A stretch of DNA of 64,000 nt from the NCBI GenBank assembly GCA_034433515.1, contig DAOUAL010000020.1, positions 1 through 64,000 on the forward strand, read 5' to 3'. Position numbers and translations under genes: made by a program. Below are positions 34,328 to 42,467 of this stretch, piece after piece (positions within the stretch are counted from its first letter, which is position 1; each line of letters starts with the position of its first letter). The stretch is from DAOTXS01 sp034433515 (GTDB lineage: Bacteria; Chloroflexota; Anaerolineae; UBA4142). Under the pieces are notes generated by a model. That model was not told where the DNA came from. It saw nothing but the letters and a program-made list of their open reading frames with translations, and did no database searches.

Positions 34328-34645
34328 ATGGCTACCAAAACAATTGCCGGCAAGACCGTGCAAGTGAACGATGAAGGATTCATGACGAATCCGGCAGAAT
34401 GGACCAAAGAGATCGCCATCGAATTGGCGAAGGAAGAAGGGATTGCGGAATTAACGCCGAACCATTGGAAGATCATCGAGTTCTGCCGTCAGCACGCCGT
34501 CAGCGGCGGCAAATCGCCCACGCTGCGCCAGATCACGACGGGGACCGGGGTGTCCACCAAAGATTTGTTCGCGTTGTTCCCCAAAGGTCCGGCGAAAAAA
34601 GTAGCGCGCATTTCTGGTTTGGGTAAACCGGAAGGTTGTGTGTAA
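34328..34645 (+). CDS. DsrC/TusE-family sulfur carrier with a single C-terminal cysteine
   Basis: The 105-residue protein matches DsrC/TusE. FMTNPAEWTKEIAIELAKEE and LTPNHWKIIEFCRQ are followed by the C-terminal arm ISGLGKPEGCV. The penultimate Cys104 is conserved. The second Cys found 11 residues earlier in DsrC of sulfate reducers is Ala93, so this is TusE-like: a persulfide relay rather than a trisulfide-forming DsrAB partner. GGAGG precedes the ATG. Its neighbours (SQR-like, DsrE-like) suggest cytoplasmic sulfane-sulfur trafficking. Confidence 0.92.
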   Translation: MATKTIAGKTVQVNDEGFMTNPAEWTKEIAIELAKEEGIAELTPNHWKIIEFCRQHAVSGGKSPTLRQITTGTGVSTKDLFALFPKGPAKKVARISGLGKPEGCV

Positions 34646-34715
34646 ACCATTTTCCGCGAAGGACACCAAGCACCACTAATTTTTTCTGCGTGCTCTTCGT
34701 GGACTAATTATTGTC

Positions 34716-34841
34716 AAAGGAGTTGCTCATTCGCCTTCGGCGCACCAGCCGAGAGATGAAAAATAAGCGAGTGAGCGCGTAGTACGGCGGTTGATCACCA
34801 GCGCGATGAATCGCGCGACTCCAAACCTATTTTCAGAGGAG
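34716..34841 (+). repeat. leader cassette, full-length copy before the DsrE-like gene
   Basis: It runs from AAAGGAGTTGCTCATTCGCC through GAGATGAAAAATAAGCGAGTG to the hairpin GCGCGATGAATCGCGC (34801-34816) and GACTCCAAACCTATTTTC, ending AGAGGAG, which is the Shine-Dalgarno of the next gene. It is highly similar to 7927-8040 (opposite strand); the last 50 bases recur at 53215-53261. Confidence 0.9.
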
Positions 34842-34849
34842 AAAGCAAA

Positions 34850-35350
34850 ATGGCAGAGGAAAATCGCAAGATCGCTTTCATTTGCTCTAAAGGCAATCTG
34901 GACATGGTGTACCCGGCACTCGTGATGGGGTGGGCGGCGCTCGGAAACGGCATTGACGTGACGATCTTTTTCACGTTCTGGGGCTTGGACATGATCAACA
35001 AAGCGCGCGTAGATCATTTGGAAATCCCACCCATTGCCAATACGAGCATGAAGATGAACATGATGGGCATCCCCGGTTACATTGGTATTCCGCAATGGAT
35101 GGGGATTATCCCGGGGATGACCTGGTTCGCCAGCACCTTGATGAAGAGTAAGATGAAGAAACTCGGCGTGCCCACCGTGCGCGAGTATCTGGAGATGCTC
35201 TCCGATGCAGGCGCCAAGATGTACGCCTGCAAAATGTCGGTGGATATGTTGGGACTAAAGAAAGAAGATTTTCTTCCGTACGTGCAAGACATTGTTACCG
35301 CTGGCGACTTTATGGATATGACCGAAGGCGCGCAGATTATCTTCATCTAA
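34850..35350 (+). CDS. DsrE-family (DsrE2-like) protein
   Basis: The 166-residue protein belongs to the DsrE/DsrF-like superfamily. It starts RKIAFICSKGNLDMVYPALV, has VTIFFTFWGLDMINKARVD (about 43-62), a long Met-rich hydrophobic middle (IPQWMGIIPGMTWFASTLMK) and the family's KMYACKMSVDMLGLKKEDF near 125. The Cys in YACKMSV is at the position of the active cysteine in DsrE-type sulfurtransferases. It probably hands sulfur to the DsrC/TusE protein encoded upstream. The hydrophobic middle suggests membrane contact. Confidence 0.87.
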   Translation: MAEENRKIAFICSKGNLDMVYPALVMGWAALGNGIDVTIFFTFWGLDMINKARVDHLEIPPIANTSMKMNMMGIPGYIGIPQWMGIIPGMTWFASTLMKSKMKKLGVPTVREYLEMLSDAGAKMYACKMSVDMLGLKKEDFLPYVQDIVTAGDFMDMTEGAQIIFI

Positions 35351-35564
35351 GCCTAGATTTCGTACCGGCACTGTCAAATAGGCAACGTGGCTAGTAGTGC
35401 ACCAACAAAGGGCGGGGTGGAAACTCGATTTTTTAGCCACCTTTGTCGCCGTCTTCCCATCGGTCTGGTCTGCAGCTATTGTGGTTGCACGAGTCCGCCC
35501 ACCGAACGCAATGCGTTTTCTGCGCCGTCAAGCCAGAGTGCACAAGTGAGACAGAGGAGTCTTT
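35351..35564. other. intergenic stretch before the CoA-transferase genes
   Basis: It contains no gene. Most of it is the inverted MITE-like copy 3 (35390-35494). No clear promoter was identified for the CoA-transferase pair. Confidence 0.6.
35390..35494 (-). repeat. 110-bp MITE-like repeat, copy 3 (inverted, diverged)
   Basis: Read on the minus strand it starts CTCGTGCAACCACAATAGC, shares GCAGACCAGACCGATGGGA and GGTGGCTAAAAAATCGAG with the other copies and ends TTGGTGCACTACTAGC. The inner edges of the terminal repeats have lost the CATGAAA motif, so this copy is the most diverged. Confidence 0.75.
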
Positions 35565-36479
35565 ATGTCCAAACGGATGTCCCTGTCCGAAGCGATTGCA
35601 CGTTACGTACCAACAGGTGCTAGCATCGTGATGGGCACCGCGCTCGAATCGCTCATTCCCTTCGCGGCAGGGCACGAAATCATCCGCCAACATCGGCGTG
35701 ACCTCACGCTCATTGGTCCCATTTCGGACATCTTGTTCGATCAACTCATTGGAGCGGGATGCGTTCAGAAAATTGTTGCGGCGTGGGTGGGGAATGTGAG
35801 TGCAGGGCTGGGACACAACTATCGGCGTGCGTGCGAGCAAGGGATTCCGCAGCCGTTAACGGTGTGGGATCACAGCAATTTTACAATCGCTCTGGCGTTG
35901 CTGGCGGGTGGCTTGGGTGTACCGTACATTCCCACCTACACTCTCCTGGGGAGCGATTTGCCAAAAACGAATCCGAGTTTCAAATATGCCGCCTCGCCGT
36001 TTGGCGGTGAAAAGACGCTGCTGGTCCCCGCTTTGAAACCCGATGTGGCGATCCTCCACGTCCAACGTTCGGATGAGGAGGGGAACGCCCACGCATGGGG
36101 CAACCTGGGCATCAGCGAAGAAGCCGCCTTGGCGAGCGAGCGGGTGATCATTGTGGCAGAAGAAATCGTACCACGTGAGATGATCCTCAGCGATCCCAAT
36201 CGTGTGCTCGCGCCGAGTTTCAAAGTGTGCGCGGTGGTGCACGCGCCGGGAGGTGCCCATCCCTCGCCGGTGCAAGGGTACTATAATCGCGACCACGAAT
36301 TCTACCACGAGTACCACCGCGCGACCCGCACCACCGAAGGGAATGTTCAGTGGTTGGAGCATTGGGTCATCGGCGTGAAGGATCGCGCCGAGTATTTGCA
36401 CAAGTTGGGCAAGGAACGTTGGCAAGCATTACAATTAAGAGAACATCGCTACGCCGCCCCAGTGGATTATGGCTACTAG
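35565..36479 (+). CDS. CoA-transferase subunit A (glutaconate CoA-transferase family)
   Basis: The 304-residue protein is a family I CoA-transferase alpha subunit. It has the N-terminal MSLSEAIARYVPTGASIVMG, NVSAGLGHNYRRACEQG, PYIPTYTLLGSDLPKTNP and LHVQRSDEEGNAHAWG (about 162-177). It works with the next gene, whose ATG lies 11 bases before its stop. These enzymes move CoA between acyl groups, so the pair could activate an aromatic or dicarboxylic acid using another CoA thioester without ATP. That would fit the aromatic island, where no CoA ligase is visible. AGAGGAG precedes the ATG. Confidence 0.9.
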   Translation: MSKRMSLSEAIARYVPTGASIVMGTALESLIPFAAGHEIIRQHRRDLTLIGPISDILFDQLIGAGCVQKIVAAWVGNVSAGLGHNYRRACEQGIPQPLTVWDHSNFTIALALLAGGLGVPYIPTYTLLGSDLPKTNPSFKYAASPFGGEKTLLVPALKPDVAILHVQRSDEEGNAHAWGNLGISEEAALASERVIIVAEEIVPREMILSDPNRVLAPSFKVCAVVHAPGGAHPSPVQGYYNRDHEFYHEYHRATRTTEGNVQWLEHWVIGVKDRAEYLHKLGKERWQALQLREHRYAAPVDYGY

Positions 36480-37239
36480 ACTGGAGTACACCCCCGCCGA
36501 GTTGATGGTCGCCGCAGCGGCGCGTGAAATTCACAATGGCGAAATCGTATTCACGGGGATGCGTTTGCCGCTCCTCGCCTTTGCGTTGGCAAAGCATTTG
36601 CATGCGCCCCGTGCCATCGGTTTGTTTGAATGCGGCTTGGTGCGCGATACCCCGGCGCCCGAACTCCTCTACACAATGGGCGATCCGCCGAACGTCACGA
36701 ACGCGCTCTGGGCAACACGGATGATTAACTTGATGGGTTTGTTACAACAAGGGCGAGTGGATCTGGGTTTTATCGGCGGGGCTGAGGTGGATCGTTTTGG
36801 GAACTTGAATACCTCGTACCTTGGCGATCCGAAAATGCCGACGACGAAATTGCCCGGCTCCGGCGGTGCGGCGGACATTGCAAGTTTATCGAAACGTCTG
36901 GTCGTCATCATGGCACACGAAAAGCGCCGCTTGGTCGAGCGCGTGAGCTACATCACGTCACCCGGTTTTGGGGAAGGGGAAGGCTGGCGGGCGCGGGTCG
37001 GCTTGCCGCGTGGCGGACCCAGCGCAGTGATTACCACGTTAGGCATCCTCGGTTTCGATGCGACGACTGGCGAAGCGGTGCTACGGTCGTACCACCCGGG
37101 GCAGACGGTGGATTCGGTGCGCGCGGCGACCGGCTGGGATTTGCGCATCGCCCCCGACGTGTGCGAAACTCCTCCACCGACCGCCCGTGAATTGGAAATC
37201 ATTCGGCGGTACGATCCCGCTGGCTTTTGGACCCGGTAA
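36469..37239 (+). CDS. CoA-transferase subunit B (glutaconate CoA-transferase family)
   Basis: The 256-residue beta subunit has YTPAELMVAAAAREIHNGE at the N-terminus. IGLFECGLVRDTPAPELL (about 45-62) has a Glu in the region where the catalytic glutamate lies in this family. DLGFIGGAEVDRFGNLNTS and LPGSGGAADIASLSKR (about 127-142) follow. It overlaps the alpha subunit gene by 11 bases. Substrate is unknown; the aromatic neighbourhood suggests an aryl- or alicyclic-acid acceptor. Confidence 0.9.
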   Translation: MATRLEYTPAELMVAAAAREIHNGEIVFTGMRLPLLAFALAKHLHAPRAIGLFECGLVRDTPAPELLYTMGDPPNVTNALWATRMINLMGLLQQGRVDLGFIGGAEVDRFGNLNTSYLGDPKMPTTKLPGSGGAADIASLSKRLVVIMAHEKRRLVERVSYITSPGFGEGEGWRARVGLPRGGPSAVITTLGILGFDATTGEAVLRSYHPGQTVDSVRAATGWDLRIAPDVCETPPPTARELEIIRRYDPAGFWTR

Positions 37240-37390
37240 AACACCGAGTAGGGCGACCTTTCGAGGTCGCCATGGCAGGCTAAAAGTCTGCGCTACTGAG
37301 ACCTTTCGAGTCGCCATGGCGCAGGCTAGAAGCCTGCACTACTGCGCTACTGAGACCTTTCGAGTCGCTATGGCAGGCTAGAAGCCTGCG
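37240..37390. repeat. cluster of short palindromic repeats between convergent operons
   Basis: Three repeats of a roughly 50-base unit: (GA)GACCTTTCGAGTCGCCATGG followed by CAGGCTAGAAGCCTGCGCTAC. Each has the two palindromes GCGACC-TTTCGA-GGTCGC (or a version of it) and CAGGCTAGAAGCCTG. Sitting between the converging CoA-transferase and hcr operons, the hairpins could also end transcription. Confidence 0.85.
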
Positions 37391-38383
37391 CTACATGTAG
37401 CATTGCTCGCCAAGTTGGGCGAGCGCGCGCGCCACGTACACCCGTACCATCTTTTTGCGCCACGCGTACGTTGCATCGGCATTATCCATCGGCTTGGCAA
37501 GCGTATAGGCGGCTTCCGCCACTGCCTCGATCACGTCCGGCGTCAGTTTTTGCCCAATCAAAATTTTTTCAGCCGCCGTCACGGTGATGGGCTGGGAGGC
37601 GATCGCGCCGAGCACAAGCCGCGCGTGTTCGACGAGGCCGTTCGGGGCAAGGCGTAACGCCGCAGCCACCCCCAGAATTGGAAAATCAATCGAGCCGCGC
37701 CGGCGCAGTTTGAGGTACGTTGAACGCAAACCCGCCGCAGGCGGCAAAACGATGGCGGTCAGAATTTCATCGTGCGCCTTGGTGAGATAGTGGATTCCAT
37801 CATCCCGATAGAGTGCACGCGCGGGTATTTCGCGCGTGCCGTTGGGTCCCACCAATTGCACCCGCGCATCTAGAGCGATGACCACCGGCGCGCAATCGGT
37901 GGACGAAATCGCCCAGCACCGTTTACCACCCGGCGCGACGCGGCAGGTATCGCCATCCTTCTTGAGACAAAAGCCAAGGGCTTGCCGCCAAAAGTGCGTT
38001 TGGTTGTAATAGTTGCACCGCGTATCGAGGCAGAGATTGCCGCCAAGGGTGCCGACGTTCCGCAGTGGCGGCGACGCGACGAGCCCGGCGGCGGTGGCGA
38101 GGGCGGGAAAGCGTGCTTGGGTGAGGGGGTGATTGGACAATTCGGTCAGCGTGGTGGCAGCCCCAATGACCAGATTACCCTGGTCTTGCCGAATGCCGTC
38201 AAGTTCGCGTAAGGCGTTCAAGCCGATGACGAACTGTGGGGTGAGTTGCCGGCGTTTCATATTGGGAAATAAATCCGTACCCCCGGCAACGAGAACAGCT
38301 TCGTCACCATAGGTGGCAAGCGTTTTGACCGCAACATCCAGCGCGGTGGGAGCAAGAAACTCAAACGCAGGTAAGCGTAGCAT
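37391..38383 (-). CDS. hcrB: 4-hydroxybenzoyl-CoA reductase FAD/4Fe-4S subunit
   Basis: The 330-residue protein is a CoxM-like FAD subunit of the xanthine oxidase family (VLVAGGTDLFPNMKRR, about 31-46; NVGTLGGNLC, about 109). It carries the insertion that binds an extra 4Fe-4S cluster in 4-hydroxybenzoyl-CoA reductase. Cys123, 139, 147 and 156 are spaced 16, 8 and 9 apart, the same as C122, C138, C146 and C155 of Thauera HcrB. This makes the assignment specific. The enzyme reductively removes the para-hydroxyl of 4-hydroxybenzoyl-CoA to give benzoyl-CoA using reduced ferredoxin. Its ATG overlaps the hcrA stop by one base. Confidence 0.92.
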   Translation of the reverse strand: MLRLPAFEFLAPTALDVAVKTLATYGDEAVLVAGGTDLFPNMKRRQLTPQFVIGLNALRELDGIRQDQGNLVIGAATTLTELSNHPLTQARFPALATAAGLVASPPLRNVGTLGGNLCLDTRCNYYNQTHFWRQALGFCLKKDGDTCRVAPGGKRCWAISSTDCAPVVIALDARVQLVGPNGTREIPARALYRDDGIHYLTKAHDEILTAIVLPPAAGLRSTYLKLRRRGSIDFPILGVAAALRLAPNGLVEHARLVLGAIASQPITVTAAEKILIGQKLTPDVIEAVAEAAYTLAKPMDNADATYAWRKKMVRVYVARALAQLGEQCYM

Positions 38384-40815
38384 TAGACACCTAACCTTGG
38401 CGCATTAGTTGGCGGTTCGACCTTGATTGGGTTTGGATATTTGACGTTTGGAAAATCTTTTGGACCAACGCGCGGCGCATTGCCCTTGGCTTTTTCCTCC
38501 AGCGCCCTTAAAACGAGATCCGGCGTGATCGGTACTTGGTCAATGCGCACACCGATCGCGTCAAAGACCGCATTCGCAATCGCTGGCGGCACCGGCAAGA
38601 GGGGACCTTGCCCGGCTTCTTTCGCGCCGTACGGTCCTTCGGGATCAAGGGTTTCGACCAAGATCGTTTGAATGGCTGGCGTGTCGAGCGTCGTCGGTGA
38701 TTTGTAATCGAGGAGCGAGGGAATCTTGAGCATCCCTCGGCGGAACGCCGATTCTTCCATCAGGGCTTCGCCCACGCCCATATACGCGCCGCCTTCGGCT
38801 TGCCCAATCACGAGTTGCGGATTGAGTGCGCGCCCGCCATCGTGTGCGAGCCAGAGCTTCTCGACCTTGACCTCGCCGGTCTCGGTATCCACGACCACAG
38901 CGGCAACACACGCCGTATAACTGTACGACGGCGACGGACCGACGCCGGAACCTTTGAACGGTCCCGCGCGTTTGGGCGGCGTGTAACTGCCTGTGCTGCT
39001 CAGCGTACCGAACTTGGCTTCCGCCAGATTGACCGCTTGCACGAAACTCAGTTGGCGTTGCTCATCATCTTCGCAGATGACGATGCCCTTCCGCATGGAC
39101 AGACTCTCTGCCGGGACCAGCAATTTTTCTGCGGCGGCTTGCAAAATCTTTTGCTTGATCTGACGCGTTGCCTGAAGACACGCATTGCCGGTCATCACTG
39201 TTACCCGCGATGAATAACTGCCAAGGTCCACCGGCGTTAGGTCGGTGTCGGCGGTGAAAACTTGGATGTCTGCCGGTCGCAGCCCCAACTCTTCGGCGAC
39301 AAGGTAGGCAAGGAGGGAATTCGAGCCTTGCCCGATATCGGTGGAGCCACAAAAGACAGCCACCCCACCACCGCGATCCACTTTGACAATAACCCCCGAA
39401 TGCGGCAAATCATTCCAATAAATCGGCAAGCCCGCGCCGGAGAGATAGGAAGAGCAAGCGAGGCCTAACCCTCTTCGGCGTGCCGCGTGTTGCGTGCCGC
39501 GTGACAGGTTTTCTACCTCCCGCCTCTTGCCAACTGCCTGCCAGTTCTTCCAGCCACTCGCTTCCACCACGCGATCAATGCACTCGCGCAAGCCGCAACT
39601 GGTGATCGTCAGATGATTTACAGTTTGCGTGCCGTCCTCCACAACGTATCGTCGGCGCATCTCAGCGGGGTCCAATCCCAGGTCGTGGGCGATTTTGTCG
39701 AGGTGGACTTCGAAACCAAAGCGCGGTTGCGGCGTACCGTGTCCGCGTTTGGGTCCGCACGGCGGCTTGTTGGTAAAGACGCGCATGCCTTCGAATTTAT
39801 ACGCCGGGATTTTGTACGTCACGGTTTGGAGGGCACCACTATAATAGGTCGTCGCAATGCCGTACGAACCATACGCTCCGCCATCCAGAATGGTCTTGAA
39901 ATGCAAAGCGGTGATCTGTCCATCGCGTTTGACGCCGCTCTTAATCCACATCAAAACCGGGTGTCGGCCGCGATGCGTGTAAAATACTTCTTCGCGCGTG
40001 AGGGTGATTTTCACCGGGCGCCCGGTGAGCATCGCGAGCTTGCACGCAGCGATTTCGTGGGCCAAGGGATCGGCTTTGCCGCCGAACCCACCACCGACCG
40101 GCGCCGCAATCACGCGAATCCGCGCCCGCGGAATTTGCAACGTCTTTTCGAGCGCGCGATGAACATAGTGCGGCGCCTGCGTCGAAGACCACAAGGTCAA
40201 CTTGCCATCGGACGAAAACTGCGCGAGCGCCGCGTGTTGTTCAAGGGGGAGGTGCGTGTTACCTTCGTAAAAGAAGGTATCTTCGCGGATATACTCGGCA
40301 GCTTGGAAGCCGGCTTCGATATCGCCAAATTCGAGTGAGACGAACTTGTGAATGTTGTGCTGGTCGGCATAAGCGTGAAGCTGGGGCAACCGCTCATCGA
40401 GCGCGTCGCGGATAGACATGACCGGCGCGAGCGGTGCGTACTCGACCTCGATCAGGGCGAGCGCGCGGTCAGCGGTCTCTTCGTCAATCGCTGCCACAGC
40501 CGCCACCGGATCGCCCACAAAGCGGACCCGCTCGATGCACAGTGCCTCTTCGTCTTGCGAACTGGGCATGATGCCGTACTTGATCGGCAAATCTTTGCCG
40601 GTGATGACAGCGAACACGCCGGGCAATTTCTCCGCACGCGAGGTATCTAGATGCAGGATCCGTGCATGCGGATAAACGCTACGGAGGAGCTTGCCGTACA
40701 ACATACGCGGCAAGGTTAAATCGTCTGCGTAGCGAACCTCGCCGGTCACCTTGGCATGGGCTTCGATAGTGGGAAGCGCATGACCGATGATGGAAAAGGT
40801 ATCGTTATGAGGCAT
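38383..40815 (-). CDS. hcrA: 4-hydroxybenzoyl-CoA reductase molybdopterin subunit
   Basis: The 810-residue molybdenum subunit starts with a CoxL-type domain (AKVTGEVRYADDLTLPRML, about 21-39). It has the molybdopterin-binding stretches APVGGGFGGKADPLAHE (about 239) and GSTDIGQGSNSLLAYLVAEE, and GPYGAKEAGQGP near 730 with the conserved active-site Glu. It would bind Mo-MCD, consistent with moeA/mobA elsewhere in the window. It is somewhat longer than known HcrA (about 770). AAGGAT precedes the ATG. Gene order here is hcrC-hcrA-hcrB. Another xanthine-dehydrogenase-family function is possible only if the HcrB signature is disregarded. Confidence 0.9.
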   Translation of the reverse strand: MPHNDTFSIIGHALPTIEAHAKVTGEVRYADDLTLPRMLYGKLLRSVYPHARILHLDTSRAEKLPGVFAVITGKDLPIKYGIMPSSQDEEALCIERVRFVGDPVAAVAAIDEETADRALALIEVEYAPLAPVMSIRDALDERLPQLHAYADQHNIHKFVSLEFGDIEAGFQAAEYIREDTFFYEGNTHLPLEQHAALAQFSSDGKLTLWSSTQAPHYVHRALEKTLQIPRARIRVIAAPVGGGFGGKADPLAHEIAACKLAMLTGRPVKITLTREEVFYTHRGRHPVLMWIKSGVKRDGQITALHFKTILDGGAYGSYGIATTYYSGALQTVTYKIPAYKFEGMRVFTNKPPCGPKRGHGTPQPRFGFEVHLDKIAHDLGLDPAEMRRRYVVEDGTQTVNHLTITSCGLRECIDRVVEASGWKNWQAVGKRREVENLSRGTQHAARRRGLGLACSSYLSGAGLPIYWNDLPHSGVIVKVDRGGGVAVFCGSTDIGQGSNSLLAYLVAEELGLRPADIQVFTADTDLTPVDLGSYSSRVTVMTGNACLQATRQIKQKILQAAAEKLLVPAESLSMRKGIVICEDDEQRQLSFVQAVNLAEAKFGTLSSTGSYTPPKRAGPFKGSGVGPSPSYSYTACVAAVVVDTETGEVKVEKLWLAHDGGRALNPQLVIGQAEGGAYMGVGEALMEESAFRRGMLKIPSLLDYKSPTTLDTPAIQTILVETLDPEGPYGAKEAGQGPLLPVPPAIANAVFDAIGVRIDQVPITPDLVLRALEEKAKGNAPRVGPKDFPNVKYPNPIKVEPPTNAPRLGV

Positions 40816-40824
40816 GCTTATCCT

Positions 40825-41322
40825 TTACTCGTCTACTTGGAACCCTGTTTCCTTGTCTGCTTGACGCAGCGCCGCCCTCTCAACCGCTTCATAAATCTTT
40901 GCATACCCCGTGCAGCGGCACAGATTGCCGGCAAGCGCGTGCTTGATCTCATCCCGGGTGGGGTGAGGATGGTGATCGAGGAGCGCTTTGGCGGACAAGA
41001 GCATTCCCGGCGTGCAATAGCCACACTGTGCCGCGCCAAGTTCGGCAAAGGTGGTTTGGAGAGTGTGCAACGTGTTCCCCGCCGCCAGCCCCTCGATGGT
41101 GGTAATTTCGTGACCTTGCAATTCAATCGGCAAAGCCAAGCACGCCAACCGAGGTGCGCCGTCCACGAGGACGGTGCAAGCACCACACTCGCCCAATTCG
41201 CATCCATGCTTGGTGCCGGTCAAATTCAAATCTTCGCGCAAGACTTCGAGCAAGGTCTTGTGCACCGGCACATAGACTTCATACGGCTGACCATTGACGC
41301 GCAAATGGAGAACCTGTTTCAT
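40825..41322 (-). CDS. hcrC: 4-hydroxybenzoyl-CoA reductase 2x[2Fe-2S] subunit
   Basis: The 165-residue protein has an N-terminal plant-ferredoxin-type [2Fe-2S] domain with Cys41, 46, 49 and 61 (GCELGECGACTVLVDG). It also has a C-terminal helical [2Fe-2S] domain with Cys100, 103, 135 and 137 (CGYCTPGM and LCRCTGY). It passes electrons between HcrB and the Mo site in HcrA. The ATG at 41322 overlaps the etfA stop (ATGA), so the hcr genes are translationally coupled to the electron-transfer genes upstream. A longer reading of this frame upstream is only etfA in another frame. Confidence 0.93.
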   Translation of the reverse strand: MKQVLHLRVNGQPYEVYVPVHKTLLEVLREDLNLTGTKHGCELGECGACTVLVDGAPRLACLALPIELQGHEITTIEGLAAGNTLHTLQTTFAELGAAQCGYCTPGMLLSAKALLDHHPHPTRDEIKHALAGNLCRCTGYAKIYEAVERAALRQADKETGFQVDE

Positions 41323-42242
41323 CGTTGTAAACGCTCCGTGAGTTTGGGGACAATGTGGTACAAATCTCCCACAATACCGTAATCCGCGATTTTGAAAATG
41401 GGCGCACTCTTGTCTTGATTGATCGCCACGATGATTTTTGATCCCAGAATGCCAACCGTGTGTTGAATTTGCCCCGAAACGCCGATGGAGATCATCAAAC
41501 GAGGTTTGCAGCGCTTGCCGCTGATGCCGATCATTCGTTCCTCGCCCAGCCAGTGATAATCGGCGGCAAGCGCACGCGTGCACCCCACTTCGCCCTTGAG
41601 AGTCTGGGCTAACTGGTTCGCCAATGCTAGATCGTCTTGCTTGGCAAACCCCTTCCCTACGACGATGAGCGTTTCGGCGGTTTCAATTTGGGCGGTGGCG
41701 GCGGGTTTCGCTTTACGCTCGACGACGTGGACACGGGGGGCGCGCCATTTCAAATGGACGCGCACAATTTCGCCCGTCGCGGGTTGCGGGATCGCTTCAA
41801 AGGTTCGCGGCATCACGGCGATCACTTGGCGTTCGGTCGTAATCACCTCCGTCGCAACCGTGTTGCCGCCCAGCGCGTAACGTTGCACCGCGAGCTGTCC
41901 CTCTTGCCATACGAGTCCGAGCGCATCGGTAATGGCACCGCTGTGCAATTTTTGTGCCAGCCGGCTTGCCAACTCTTTGCCGAACTTGGTGGAACCCATC
42001 AGCACGACGCTCGCGTTCCCCCTCTCCACGATCTGAGCCAACGCATCGGCAAAAAGGTCTACACAACAATTTTCTGGGGGTTCCCCTTCGTCAAGGAAAA
42101 CTTGTTGCGCGCCATACTCAAAGAATTTTTCCACCGCGCGCTTGCCCAGCACAGCAACCGTCGGCGTCCCTAGTTCACGCGCTTTGCTGAGGAGTTCAAA
42201 CGCCACCGCGTCTTGCTCTGAAAAGACCAGAATGTTTGCCAT
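41319..42242 (-). CDS. etfA: electron transfer flavoprotein alpha subunit
   Basis: The 307-residue protein begins MANILVFSEQDAVAFELL and has the C-terminal FAD-binding signature SGQIQHTVGILGSKIIVAIN and SAPIFKIADYGIVGDLYHIV. It pairs with EtfB to move electrons between acyl-CoA dehydrogenase and the FixC/FixX membrane-side oxidoreductase. The ATG at 42242 with AAGGAAC upstream is preferred over an in-frame start 22 codons earlier that would lie in repeat sequence. A family B repeat separates it from etfB. Confidence 0.94.
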   Translation of the reverse strand: MANILVFSEQDAVAFELLSKARELGTPTVAVLGKRAVEKFFEYGAQQVFLDEGEPPENCCVDLFADALAQIVERGNASVVLMGSTKFGKELASRLAQKLHSGAITDALGLVWQEGQLAVQRYALGGNTVATEVITTERQVIAVMPRTFEAIPQPATGEIVRVHLKWRAPRVHVVERKAKPAATAQIETAETLIVVGKGFAKQDDLALANQLAQTLKGEVGCTRALAADYHWLGEERMIGISGKRCKPRLMISIGVSGQIQHTVGILGSKIIVAINQDKSAPIFKIADYGIVGDLYHIVPKLTERLQR

Positions 42243-42284
42243 TGGGTTGTTCCTTCCAGAAGGTGCCAAGTTGCTTGACAAATC

Positions 42285-42440
42285 GTCGGGCGGCTCGAGT
42301 CGCAGCAACTAACATCCCAAGCCTGCCGCCGCAGGGCGGCTTCGGGTGATTGGCGCAAGTGTTCACGCCTTTTCGATTTCGAGGCAGATCAAGTGTTCGG
42401 CGTGAACGCTTGCAGCGGTTTCAACCACCCGCGCCCAACA
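42285..42440 (+). repeat. mosaic palindromic repeat, family B, copy 3
   Basis: It contains CTGCCGCCGCAGGGCGG and GTGTTCGGCGTGAACGC, ends GCTTGCAGCGGTTTCAACC and lies between etfB and etfA within the operon. It shares the CGTGAACGCTTGC...GCAGCGGTTTTAACC edge with the copies at 16229 and 31527. Confidence 0.75.
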
Positions 42441-42467
42441 TTGACGATCGCGCCTACGGTGTCCCGC

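Noticed and set aside
39613..40338. Plus-strand open frame of 241 codons opposite hcrA
   Set aside because: The opposite strand encodes conserved molybdopterin-binding motifs; this frame shows none.
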